Origin: Treponema sp.
GTDB lineage: Bacteria; Spirochaetota; Spirochaetia; Treponematales; Breznakiellaceae
Assembly: GCA_009780595.1 (NCBI GenBank)
Contig: WQZT01000012.1
Location: 1-15,224, forward strand
Direction of reading: 5' to 3'
Length of the DNA stretch: 15,224 nucleotides
Positions within the stretch are counted from its first letter, which is position 1. Each line of letters opens with the position of its first letter. A model generated the notes under the pieces. That model made no database searches and was not told where the DNA came from. It saw only the letters and a list, made by a program, of their open reading frames with translations. Made by a program: the position numbers and the translations under genes. Below, in pieces: positions 6,588-12,728 of this stretch.

Positions 6588-6625
6588 AGACTGCTTTGTA
6601 TGAATGCACAAAGCAGTCTTTTTTT
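6588..6625 (+). terminator. Intrinsic-terminator-like hairpin overlapping next start codon
   Basis: AGACTGCTTTGT (6588-6599) pairs perfectly with ACAAAGCAGTCT (6608-6619) around an 8-base loop, and seven T residues follow (6619-6625, sharing one stem base). This is a textbook rho-independent terminator. It would end the early/middle transcript after mor. The ATG of the next gene (6600) lies in the loop, and the 3' arm plus T-run encode its residues 3-9. The structure could therefore also act as a switch on gene I, or mark a junction. Confidence 0.8.
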
Positions 6626-7580
6626 AGCGCTTAATTTTGAAGGCGACAGCCTTCCCAGCCAGATCGAAGTTATTCCATCAGGCGCAAGCGTCATCGGTCG
6701 CGACGGGCGCTCATGGAAAAACTTAAACCCCGCGAAGGTCGCGGACGCCTCAAATAAACGCCTTCCGCTTTTGCCGATTGACATAAACCATGCCACTGAT
6801 TTATCCGCGCCCAAGGGCGGGGAATCCCCCGCGTGCGGCTGGTTCAAAAGTTTGTGCGCCCGTAAAGACGGCTCGGTGTGGGCGGATGTCGAGTGGAACG
6901 ACTTAGGGAAAGAAGCGCTGTCAGCAAAAAAGTACCGCTACCTTTCCCCGGTGTTCGACCATACCGCGCAGGGAGAAATAAACTGCATTCTCCGCGCCGC
7001 CTTAACCAATTCCCCCAATTTAGAATTGCCCGCTTTGAACAGCGAACAAGATAATCACGTTACGGAGGACAGAATGAAAAAGCAATTGTGCGCGCTTTTA
7101 GGAGCATCTGAAAGCGCAAGCGATGAAGATGTTATCGCCGCAGTAAAAGCGCTGAAAGAAAAACCCGCGCTGAACGCTGCTGGCGGCAACAGTACCGCAC
7201 TGCAAGTAGAAAATCAAACCTTGCAGACCGCGCTGAACGCGGCGAACGAAAAAGTGGCGGCAGCCGAAAAGCAGCTTGCCGACCTGAACGCGGCAGCTTT
7301 CAAAAAGGAAGCGGAAAGCGTCATTGACGGCGCAATCGCCGCGGGGAAGTTTACCCCTGCAAGCCGCAAAGGGTTTGTCAGCCTGTGCGCCACGCAGGAA
7401 GGGCTTGCCTCGTTCAAGGAAATCGTAGAGGCAACCCCTGCGATTGTGAACGGCAAAGTGGAAACACCGCCGCCCCCGCCTGATACAAAAACCGCGCTCA
7501 ACAGCGAGGAATCGGATTTCGCAAAATCAGCGGGCTACAGCGAAGAGCAGTGGAAGAAACTCAAGGAGGCAGGACAATGA
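6600..7580 (+). CDS. I: Mu gpI-like head maturation protease/scaffold
   Basis: This 326-aa protein matches the Mu-like I protein, the protease that processes the prohead. Family-typical segments are IEVIPSGASVIGRDGRSW (about 22-39), LPLLPIDINHATD with a D61-x-x-H64 motif, KYRYLSPVFDH (111-121), and AALTNSPNLELPAL (133-146). The rest is an Ala/Gln/Glu-rich scaffold-like region with coiled-coil character (about 165-245) and a Pro-rich stretch (PPPPP, near 290). ATG 6600 is the only canonical start: the frame opens at 6582, and no other ATG, GTG or TTG lies before the conserved part. It has no Shine-Dalgarno site and lies in a terminator-like loop. An internal ATG at 7074 probably makes the scaffold alone. 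The stop overlaps the major head gene as ATGA. Confidence 0.85.
   Translation: MNAQSSLFLALNFEGDSLPSQIEVIPSGASVIGRDGRSWKNLNPAKVADASNKRLPLLPIDINHATDLSAPKGGESPACGWFKSLCARKDGSVWADVEWNDLGKEALSAKKYRYLSPVFDHTAQGEINCILRAALTNSPNLELPALNSEQDNHVTEDRMKKQLCALLGASESASDEDVIAAVKALKEKPALNAAGGNSTALQVENQTLQTALNAANEKVAAAEKQLADLNAAAFKKEAESVIDGAIAAGKFTPASRKGFVSLCATQEGLASFKEIVEATPAIVNGKVETPPPPPDTKTALNSEESDFAKSAGYSEEQWKKLKEAGQ
7074..7580 (+). CDS. Z: Nested scaffold protein (Mu Z-like), internal start in I
   Basis: An in-frame ATG at codon 159 of gene I is preceded five bases upstream by GGAGG (7064-7068), far stronger than the gene's own start context. Translation from it would give a 168-aa protein beginning MKKQLCALLGASESASDEDV, which contains the coiled-coil, Ala-rich and Pro-rich regions but lacks the protease domain. 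This is the arrangement known in Mu, where Z is made from an internal start within I and serves as the head assembly scaffold. The internal site and frame are visible; use in vivo is inferred. Being the 3' half of gene I, it shares the ATGA overlap with the head gene. Confidence 0.6.
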   Translation: MKKQLCALLGASESASDEDVIAAVKALKEKPALNAAGGNSTALQVENQTLQTALNAANEKVAAAEKQLADLNAAAFKKEAESVIDGAIAAGKFTPASRKGFVSLCATQEGLASFKEIVEATPAIVNGKVETPPPPPDTKTALNSEESDFAKSAGYSEEQWKKLKEAGQ

Positions 7581-8509
7581 TCGTAAAAGAACAAACCTTA
7601 CAAAACCTACGCACGCAGTTGCGCGGGGAGTTTAAGCTCCGCCTTGCGGAACTTGCAGCAGATTCGGTGTACAAAAAACTTGCAACCGAAATCCCCAGCA
7701 CGACAGCAAGCAACAGCTACGGATGGCTGAGCGACTTCCCGCACATGAGGGAATGGGTCGGCGACCGTGTTATCAAAGACATCAAAGAGTCAGCCTACCA
7801 GCTTGTCAACCGGAAGTTTGAGTCAACTCTCGGAGTAAACCGCGAGGACATCGAGGATGACAACCTTGGAATGTACGGAGTTACATCCCGACTGCGCGCA
7901 GAAGAGGTAGACCGCTTCTTGAACACCGAGATCGCAGCCCTCCTTGCCGGCGGTTTCAAAGGTCTTTGCTATGACGGACAGCCCTTCTTTGATGACGAAC
8001 ACACAATCAAGGAAAACGCGGACGGTACGGGAAAGGACATTCTTCTTTCCAACATCGTGGGGACAGGAAAAGAAACTAATCCCGGCTGGTATCTGCTTTC
8101 ACTGAACGGGAGCTTAAAGCCGCTTATTCTGCAGAACCGCACCCAGCCTGAAATGAGCGACATAACCGACACGAAAAATGACAGCGTCTTTATGAAAGAC
8201 AAGTTCATGTTCGGCATCCGCTGGCGCGGCGAATTTGGCTATGGACTGTGGCAGCAAGCTGTCGGTTCCCGCCTTGAACTTACCGCTGCAAACTACGAAG
8301 CGGCGCGGCTGAAGATACAGACTTTCAAGAAAGACGGAAACACACCGCTTGGCGTAATTCCTACGCACCTTGTGGTCAGCCCGGAAAACGAAGCGGCGGC
8401 GCGCAAGATTCTTGAAATGCAGGTTCTTTCAGGCGGCGAATCAAACCCGAACTTTCACACAGCCGAGCTTATCGTAAACAACTATCTGTCCGCAGCGGCA
8501 GCGGTATAG
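7577..8509 (+). CDS. T: Major head (capsid) subunit, Mu gpT-like
   Basis: This 310-aa protein fits the Mu-like major head subunit, which forms the icosahedral shell. It has an N-terminal helix (LRTQLRGEFKLRLAEL), then STTASNSYGWLSDFPHMREW (about 41-60) with WVGDRVI and LVNRKFESTLGVNREDIEDD, all characteristic of this family. The core contains LCYDGQPFFDDEHT, and the C-terminal part has IPTHLVVSPENEAAARKILE. The ATG at 7577 lies in an ATGA overlap with gene I and has AAGGAGG seven bases upstream, a strong site suited to a highly made protein. An in-frame ATG at 7550 was rejected because it has no such site and lies deep in gene I. It directly follows protease and scaffold, as in Mu. Confidence 0.9.
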   Translation: MIVKEQTLQNLRTQLRGEFKLRLAELAADSVYKKLATEIPSTTASNSYGWLSDFPHMREWVGDRVIKDIKESAYQLVNRKFESTLGVNREDIEDDNLGMYGVTSRLRAEEVDRFLNTEIAALLAGGFKGLCYDGQPFFDDEHTIKENADGTGKDILLSNIVGTGKETNPGWYLLSLNGSLKPLILQNRTQPEMSDITDTKNDSVFMKDKFMFGIRWRGEFGYGLWQQAVGSRLELTAANYEAARLKIQTFKKDGNTPLGVIPTHLVVSPENEAAARKILEMQVLSGGESNPNFHTAELIVNNYLSAAAAV

Positions 8510-8518
8510 GGGGAAACT

Positions 8519-8917
8519 ATGGACAAAGAAAAACTTACACCTTGGATAGAAAAACTCACAAACGAGCCTGACGGCAAAAAGCGCAACGAGATCGTTGGCG
8601 AACTCTGCAAGGAGTTCGGCGTAAAAATCGGCGATGCGTGGAAAGCGCTCAAAGAAGCGGGGTTTGATCCCAAGGCCGCAAAGACCGCGCCTGAAAATGG
8701 CGGGGCTGGTGGAGCGGGAACAGACGAGACACCTCAAGCCGACAACAAAGGCACAGAGGCGGTAACGCTCAGGCACAAAACGCCGCACAAGCATTACCGC
8801 CGTGCCGGTGTTGTGCTTACAAAAGAAGCGCAAAGCTACCAGCTTACGCCCGAACAAATCGCCACGTTGAAAGATGATCCGTGGGTTGAGTTTAGCAAAG
8901 AAGGTAAAGCCGAATGA
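8519..8917 (+). CDS. gp35-like head-region protein with HTH-like N-terminus
   Basis: This 132-aa protein has two parts joined by a Gly/Ala-rich linker (ENGGAGGAGTDE, about 59-70). The C-terminal part (HKHYRRAGVVLTKEAQSYQL, then TPEQIATLKDDPWVEF) resembles the small FluMu/Mu gp35-type protein encoded right after the major head gene. The N-terminal 50 residues resemble the N-terminus of this phage's own transposase (residues about 24-56): both share R, VGE, FG, A, K, L, E and G at matching spacings. So the N-terminus looks like a DNA-binding HTH-type segment, unexpected in a head protein. AGGGGG lies five bases before the ATG. The stop overlaps the next start as ATGA. Its role in the virion is unknown. 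Confidence 0.65.
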   Translation: MDKEKLTPWIEKLTNEPDGKKRNEIVGELCKEFGVKIGDAWKALKEAGFDPKAAKTAPENGGAGGAGTDETPQADNKGTEAVTLRHKTPHKHYRRAGVVLTKEAQSYQLTPEQIATLKDDPWVEFSKEGKAE

Positions 8918-9351
8918 AGCCGATGCTTTCCGCAGAGCAATTTATTTCGCAGTGTTCACGCGACATGATTTTACCGTCTAATGATGACGGGGACGTTGAC
9001 ACTGTAAAAATAGAAACCGCCCTGCGGGGGGCATCGGGCGTTATCGTAGCGCGCTTGCCGTGGCTGTTAAACGCAAACGGCGAAATTGCCGAGCCAATAC
9101 CCGCGCAATTTGCCGATGCGCTTTTGGCAATGTGTTTTGATTTTACTGTCTACCGTCTTACTGACGGCGTTTCAGGCAGTGAAAACGCTCGCAACAAGTA
9201 CAACGACAACATGCGGCTTCTGGAAACCATCGACAAGGAATACAAAGGCGGATTATCCGGCCCTGATAATCAAAGCGCATTCATCGTCGAGCCAAACGAA
9301 AGCGAAGGCATCAGCGACAGGCGTTTCTGGAAAAAAGGCGGGCTGGTGTAA
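8914..9351 (+). CDS. Mu gp36-like protein (DUF1320)
   Basis: This 145-aa protein fits the DUF1320/gp36 family of Mu-like phages, a head-tail connector or neck component by position. Typical features are the N-terminal MLSAEQFISQCSRDMI, the central helix around ALRGASGVIVARLPWLL, and FDFTVYRLTDGVSGSENARN followed by KYNDNMRLLETIDKEYKGG (about 73-110). The C-terminal tail ends RRFWKKGGLV, resembling the R-x-F motif seen at the end of many family members. It starts in an ATGA overlap with the gp35-like gene and ends in a TAATG overlap with the virion morphogenesis gene, so all are translated as a block. Exact biochemical function in the family is not established. Confidence 0.8.
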   Translation: MKPMLSAEQFISQCSRDMILPSNDDGDVDTVKIETALRGASGVIVARLPWLLNANGEIAEPIPAQFADALLAMCFDFTVYRLTDGVSGSENARNKYNDNMRLLETIDKEYKGGLSGPDNQSAFIVEPNESEGISDRRFWKKGGLV

Positions 9352-9818
9352 TGCTCACCTTTGACTTGCGCGAGCTTGACGCAGTACGCAAACGCCGCAT
9401 AGAAGCCGCCGCCCTCACGTATGAGGATCGCGGAAAACTGCTTGGCGCAATCGGTGTTGAAATTGAAACGCAAACACAAGATCGCTTTGACACAAAAATT
9501 GATCCTGACGGCAAGCAGTGGACACCGCTCGCAGAGGCGACCGAAAACTACTACCGCCGTGCAATGGCGCGCGGCGGGCTTTCAGGCGTTCCGCGCCCAA
9601 CGCTGTTAGTGTCAGGCGATTTGCGCGACAGCATCGTAAGCCAAGTGCAAGGCGGCAACTGGAGCGTTGTGGCGGGCACGGTGCTAGAGTACGCGAACGT
9701 TCACCAGTACGGGTATAAAAATATTCCCGCACGCCCTTTTATTGGTCTCTCAACAAATGACGTGCAGGAAATTGACGAGATTATCGAGAAGTTTTTAGCG
9801 AGGACTTTCAAATGGTAG
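9351..9818 (+). CDS. G: Phage virion morphogenesis protein (Mu gpG / P2 gpS type)
   Basis: This 155-aa protein matches the virion morphogenesis family that includes Mu G and P2 S, needed for tail completion or head-tail joining. Visible signatures: RFDTKIDPDGKQWTPLA (about 45-61), LLVSGDLRDSI (85-95), EYANVHQYG (113-121), and IPARPFIGLS (125-134) near the C-terminus. The start shares its A with the upstream TAA stop (TAATG), and the gp37-like gene begins seven bases before its stop. In Mu the G gene lies upstream of I, next to gene F. Here it lies after gp36, between connector and tail genes, as in some other Mu-like and P2-like phages. Confidence 0.85.
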   Translation: MLTFDLRELDAVRKRRIEAAALTYEDRGKLLGAIGVEIETQTQDRFDTKIDPDGKQWTPLAEATENYYRRAMARGGLSGVPRPTLLVSGDLRDSIVSQVQGGNWSVVAGTVLEYANVHQYGYKNIPARPFIGLSTNDVQEIDEIIEKFLARTFKW

Positions 9819-10342
9819 CGAACTTAGTTGACCTGCGCGATACAGCGGTGAACCACATAAAAAATACGTTCACTGAAAAAGGCTTTCACATAGCATCGCA
9901 TCCAGGGCGCTTTACGGTAAGCGACATTAAAGAAGCGGCGCAGAGAACGCCTGCGATCCTAACTTCGATTTTACGCGCCCGCGAAAGCGATGACAGTGTT
10001 GAGTTCGCAAGTTTCATTTTGTACCGTGCGACAAATGTTGACAGGCTGTACAACGGCGCTCTATCAATCGCATCGAAATTGATTGCAACGCTGAAAACAC
10101 TTGACCATAAATACAGTCTGAATATACCGGAAGAAATAAGTGCAGAGTGTTTATTTTCAGGGTCGCTTGAGCAGATAAACATTACGCTCTGGGCGGTCTC
10201 GTGGTCGTGGCATTTACAGCCGCATACGTTAGCGGGTGAATTAGGATCACTCGATGACTTGGATTTTTTTAACGGCTTTGACGCCGTTCACAATGTAGGA
10301 AGCTCCGCTGTCAATGACAGCGTGAATATACAAGCAGAATAG
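9812..10342 (+). CDS. Mu gp37-like protein (DUF1834 type)
   Basis: This 176-aa protein occupies the gp37 slot between the morphogenesis protein and tail sheath. Typical features are the N-terminal helix (LRDTAVNHIKNTF), TVSDIKEAAQRTPAILTSIL (about 35-54), the strand FASFILYRATN, and a C-terminal half with TLWAVSWSWHL. This fits a tail-terminator or connector fold of the gp37 family; I assign it mainly on position and general pattern. It starts seven bases inside the previous gene. Its 3' end carries two tandem inverted repeats: AACGGC/GCCGTT at 10271-10288, and CGCTGTC/GACAGCG at 10306-10322. They lie just upstream of the ribosome-binding site of the tail sheath gene. Confidence 0.7.
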   Translation: MVANLVDLRDTAVNHIKNTFTEKGFHIASHPGRFTVSDIKEAAQRTPAILTSILRARESDDSVEFASFILYRATNVDRLYNGALSIASKLIATLKTLDHKYSLNIPEEISAECLFSGSLEQINITLWAVSWSWHLQPHTLAGELGSLDDLDFFNGFDAVHNVGSSAVNDSVNIQAE

Positions 10343-10354
10343 CAGGAGGAACAA

Positions 10355-11833
10355 ATGGCAATTCCATTTACCCAAATACCGGCAAACCTTTTAGTGCCGG
10401 GTCAGTACGGCGAAATTGACAACTCGCTTGCCGGAGATGTAGGCGATATTAAAAAGGCGCTCATTATCGCGTACAAAACAACCGCCGGAAGTGCGGAGGC
10501 AGGCATCGCCACGCGCGTAGTAAGCGCCGACAAAGCCGCCGAGTGGTTCGGCGCTGGAAGCCCAGCCGCTAACTTAGCGCTCGCATTTCTTTCGGTAAAC
10601 AAAACCGAAGAGCTTTTTATCCTGCCCGTGGCAGAACCTGAAGCGGGAAGCGCGTGGCAAAAAGAATTCCGCGTTACGGTAAAGAATGAGGTAAAAGGAG
10701 CGGTGAACATCACTGTAAACGGCAAAGCCATTCCCGCCGCCGCAATCGCTCTTACTGGTGTTGATGAAACAAATCGGGCAGAAGCTATCTGCGCTGCCAT
10801 TGCTGCACGTATCAACAGCGAATTGTCGTTGCCGGTCGAAGCGGAAATACTTGCGAACGGCGCATTTGCAATACGCTCGGTTGTAAGGGGAACTGTTGGA
10901 AACGATAATACAATCGAGATTACAAGTGATGCAAACGGAGTTGTAATTACAGCAGTAAAAGAAACGAACGGGACGCACGTTGCAAGTATCGAGAAACTTT
11001 TGCAGGGTCTCGGCAGTGTGCAATACCACTACATCGTCTCTGACTTTTCTGACGCGGAAAATATAGCGGCTCTTGCAAACGAACTTGAAAGCCGCTACAG
11101 CGCGCTCAGACAAATCGGCGGGCGCGCGTTTGTAGCTCTTTCGGGTATTGCAGGAAGCGAGAGCGAAGCGGGCAGCGTCATTGCTCAGGCGCAAAAGGTC
11201 AATAGTCCGCACATCATTTTAATTCCGCGCCTTGAAAACCCGCAGCTTCCCGGCGAGTGGGCTTCCCGTTTTTGCGCGGCATCCTGTCGTATCCTCGCTG
11301 ACGACCCAAGCGCAAATACTTACGATACGCAGGTGTCAGGGCTTACCTCACAAAGCGAAGTTGACTTTAATACACGCCAGCGCTTGCTTGAAGCGGGTGT
11401 CGTTACATGGCGGACTGATGCCGCTGGCAACGTGCTTATCGAGCGCCTTGTTACCAGCTATACCGAGAACACAGACGGCGGGCGCGACACTTCGTATCTG
11501 GACATTCAAGTTGTCGAAACGATTGAGGCTATCCGTGCGTACATCAATCAGACTGCCAAGAAAAAGTTCAAGACGTGGAAACTTTCAAGCACCAATGAAA
11601 ACTTCGGCTCCGGTGCAAAGGTGATGTCGGCTGCAATTTGGCTGAGTTTCCTTGCGGAACTGTACGAGGAGATATTCATCAAAGAAAAATGCTGGTGTCA
11701 GGATTTTGAAGGATACAAAAAATCCGTCATTGTCGAAATCAAAGCGGGAAGCAAAACGCGCCTTGAGTACAAACACACGCCGAATCTTATCGGTCAGTTT
11801 TACATTGGTGCGGGACTTCATCAATTCAAATAG
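10355..11833 (+). CDS. L: Contractile tail sheath protein, Mu gpL-like
   Basis: This 492-aa protein is almost the length of Mu L (495 aa) and fits the Mu-type contractile sheath. The N-terminus, FTQIPANLLVPGQYGEIDNS, is characteristic (FxxIPxxxRxPGxYxE-like). A variable inserted β-domain spans about residues 100-210. The conserved C-terminal sheath core includes RLLEAGVVTWRTDAAGNVLI, SYLDIQVVETIEAIRAYINQ and GQFYIGAGLHQFK. The C-terminal half should form the contractile lattice with the tail tube inside. AGGAGG lies seven bases before the ATG, a strong site matching the high copy number of sheath subunits. The tail tube gene follows after 15 bases. Confidence 0.92.
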   Translation: MAIPFTQIPANLLVPGQYGEIDNSLAGDVGDIKKALIIAYKTTAGSAEAGIATRVVSADKAAEWFGAGSPAANLALAFLSVNKTEELFILPVAEPEAGSAWQKEFRVTVKNEVKGAVNITVNGKAIPAAAIALTGVDETNRAEAICAAIAARINSELSLPVEAEILANGAFAIRSVVRGTVGNDNTIEITSDANGVVITAVKETNGTHVASIEKLLQGLGSVQYHYIVSDFSDAENIAALANELESRYSALRQIGGRAFVALSGIAGSESEAGSVIAQAQKVNSPHIILIPRLENPQLPGEWASRFCAASCRILADDPSANTYDTQVSGLTSQSEVDFNTRQRLLEAGVVTWRTDAAGNVLIERLVTSYTENTDGGRDTSYLDIQVVETIEAIRAYINQTAKKKFKTWKLSSTNENFGSGAKVMSAAIWLSFLAELYEEIFIKEKCWCQDFEGYKKSVIVEIKAGSKTRLEYKHTPNLIGQFYIGAGLHQFK

Positions 11834-11848
11834 GGTAAGGAGAAAAAT

Positions 11849-12214
11849 ATGGCGGCAATACTTGAAAGTGTACATCGCGTCATTTCATCTAATTTAGGCG
11901 AACTGCCTTTGCAAAAAACAGGCAGCACCTTCCGACCGGCTGGGCAAGTGCGCGAAGTAAAAGAGGGCGCAGTGCCTGAAAATACCGGCTACACCGTGTC
12001 GCAGCAGTGCGCGGAATTAAGCCTGAAATTAAACGCAACAGGCAAATACGGCATTGAGGAGTTTACCTCGCAGGACGAGGACACACTCACCATTTTTACA
12101 ACTGGCGGCAAGCAGTATTCGATGCCAAACGCATGGGCAAAAGAGCCTGGGACATTGGGCGCTGCCGAAATGGACATCGTGTTTCAAAGCGCGAAAAGTC
12201 CCCGCATTAAATAG
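11849..12214 (+). CDS. M: Tail tube protein, Mu gpM-like
   Basis: This 121-aa protein is the size and type of the Mu-like tail tube. It has a mostly β-strand composition with SQQCAELSLKLNATGKYGIE and EFTSQDEDTLTIFTTGGKQY, then SMPNAWAKEPGTLGAAEMDI, ending in FQSAKSPRIK. Tube subunits polymerise on the tape measure as rings and are surrounded by the sheath. The position right after the sheath gene and before the tail assembly chaperone is the conserved Mu order. AAGGAG lies six bases before the start codon. The next gene follows after 11 bases. Confidence 0.88.
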   Translation: MAAILESVHRVISSNLGELPLQKTGSTFRPAGQVREVKEGAVPENTGYTVSQQCAELSLKLNATGKYGIEEFTSQDEDTLTIFTTGGKQYSMPNAWAKEPGTLGAAEMDIVFQSAKSPRIK

Positions 12215-12225
12215 GAGGCGGTAAT

Positions 12226-12597
12226 ATGAAAAAGATAAGTCCCTTTGCAGTAGAAACGGTGAAGCTGTACGTCCCGCTTAAGGGTAAAGAAATGACGGTA
12301 ACGGAACTAAACTTCCGCCCGCCGACAACAAAGGACGCAATGGCAACTGACGGCTGCCAGGACAAAACAGTAGCAGCCGCTCTTGCGCTTATGGAGAGTA
12401 TGACGGGTGTCTCAAAGTATCTTCTTGAACAATTAGTACCTGAAGATTTTGCAAATTGCTCGGTTATTCTTGCGCGGACAAATCTGCGCTATACAGGTCA
12501 AATCAATCTCTTTGAAGGCACTGAAACCGACAACCCTCTGGAAGCGGCGAACGATGTACAGCCGGAGAGTTCGCCGCAGGACTCCGCCGAATCGTAA
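12226..12597 (+). CDS. Tail assembly chaperone, Mu gp41-like
   Basis: This 123-aa protein matches the gp41-type tail assembly chaperone that binds the tape measure during tail assembly. It begins MKKISPFAVETVKLYVPLKG with strands including KEMTVTELNFRPPTTKDAMA, then a helical part (AAALALMESMTGVSKYLLEQL, about 48-68), and ends in an acidic, Ser/Pro-rich tail. AGGAGG lies a few bases before the ATG. In long-tailed phages this gene commonly makes a second, longer product by ribosomal frameshift. A -1 frame is open over its 3' end and encodes a plausible continuation up to 12728 (see the next entry). It sits between tube and tape measure genes, as expected. Confidence 0.82.
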   Translation: MKKISPFAVETVKLYVPLKGKEMTVTELNFRPPTTKDAMATDGCQDKTVAAALALMESMTGVSKYLLEQLVPEDFANCSVILARTNLRYTGQINLFEGTETDNPLEAANDVQPESSPQDSAES

Positions 12598-12728
12598 CGG
12601 AACTTTTGATGCTGATGCCCGCAATCGGTTTTGACCGCGTGATGGACTTTTATTTTCCTGAATTAAAGGCGTGGCATGATGAAGCAATAAAAGTCTACAA
12701 CATAATGCACGGGGGAAAAAGTGGCTGA
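12525..12728 (+). CDS. gp41 -1-frame extension (frameshift or reinitiation product)
   Basis: In the -1 frame relative to gp41 no stop occurs from 12525 to the TGA at 12726-12728. The part beyond gp41 reads EFAAGLRRIVTELLMLMPAI, then GFDRVMDFYFPELKAWHDEA, ending MHGGKSG. This helical, protein-like sequence fills the gap up to the tape measure and overlaps its GTG start by eight bases. It matches the expected position of the longer tail-chaperone product made by frameshifting in many phages, including Mu. No canonical X-XXY-YYZ slip site lies in the 12525-12597 overlap. Translation could instead restart at ATG 12609 (39 aa), behind GGAA about six bases upstream. Coordinates give the open frame, not a proven start. 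Confidence 0.55.
   Translation, partial: NRQPSGSGERCTAGEFAAGLRRIVTELLMLMPAIGFDRVMDFYFPELKAWHDEAIKVYNIMHGGKSG

Noticed and set aside
12449..12634. +1-frame ORF across the end of gp41
   Set aside because: It ends at 12634 and gives an Arg-rich, non-natural sequence. The -1 frame continues to the tape measure and looks like the true extension.
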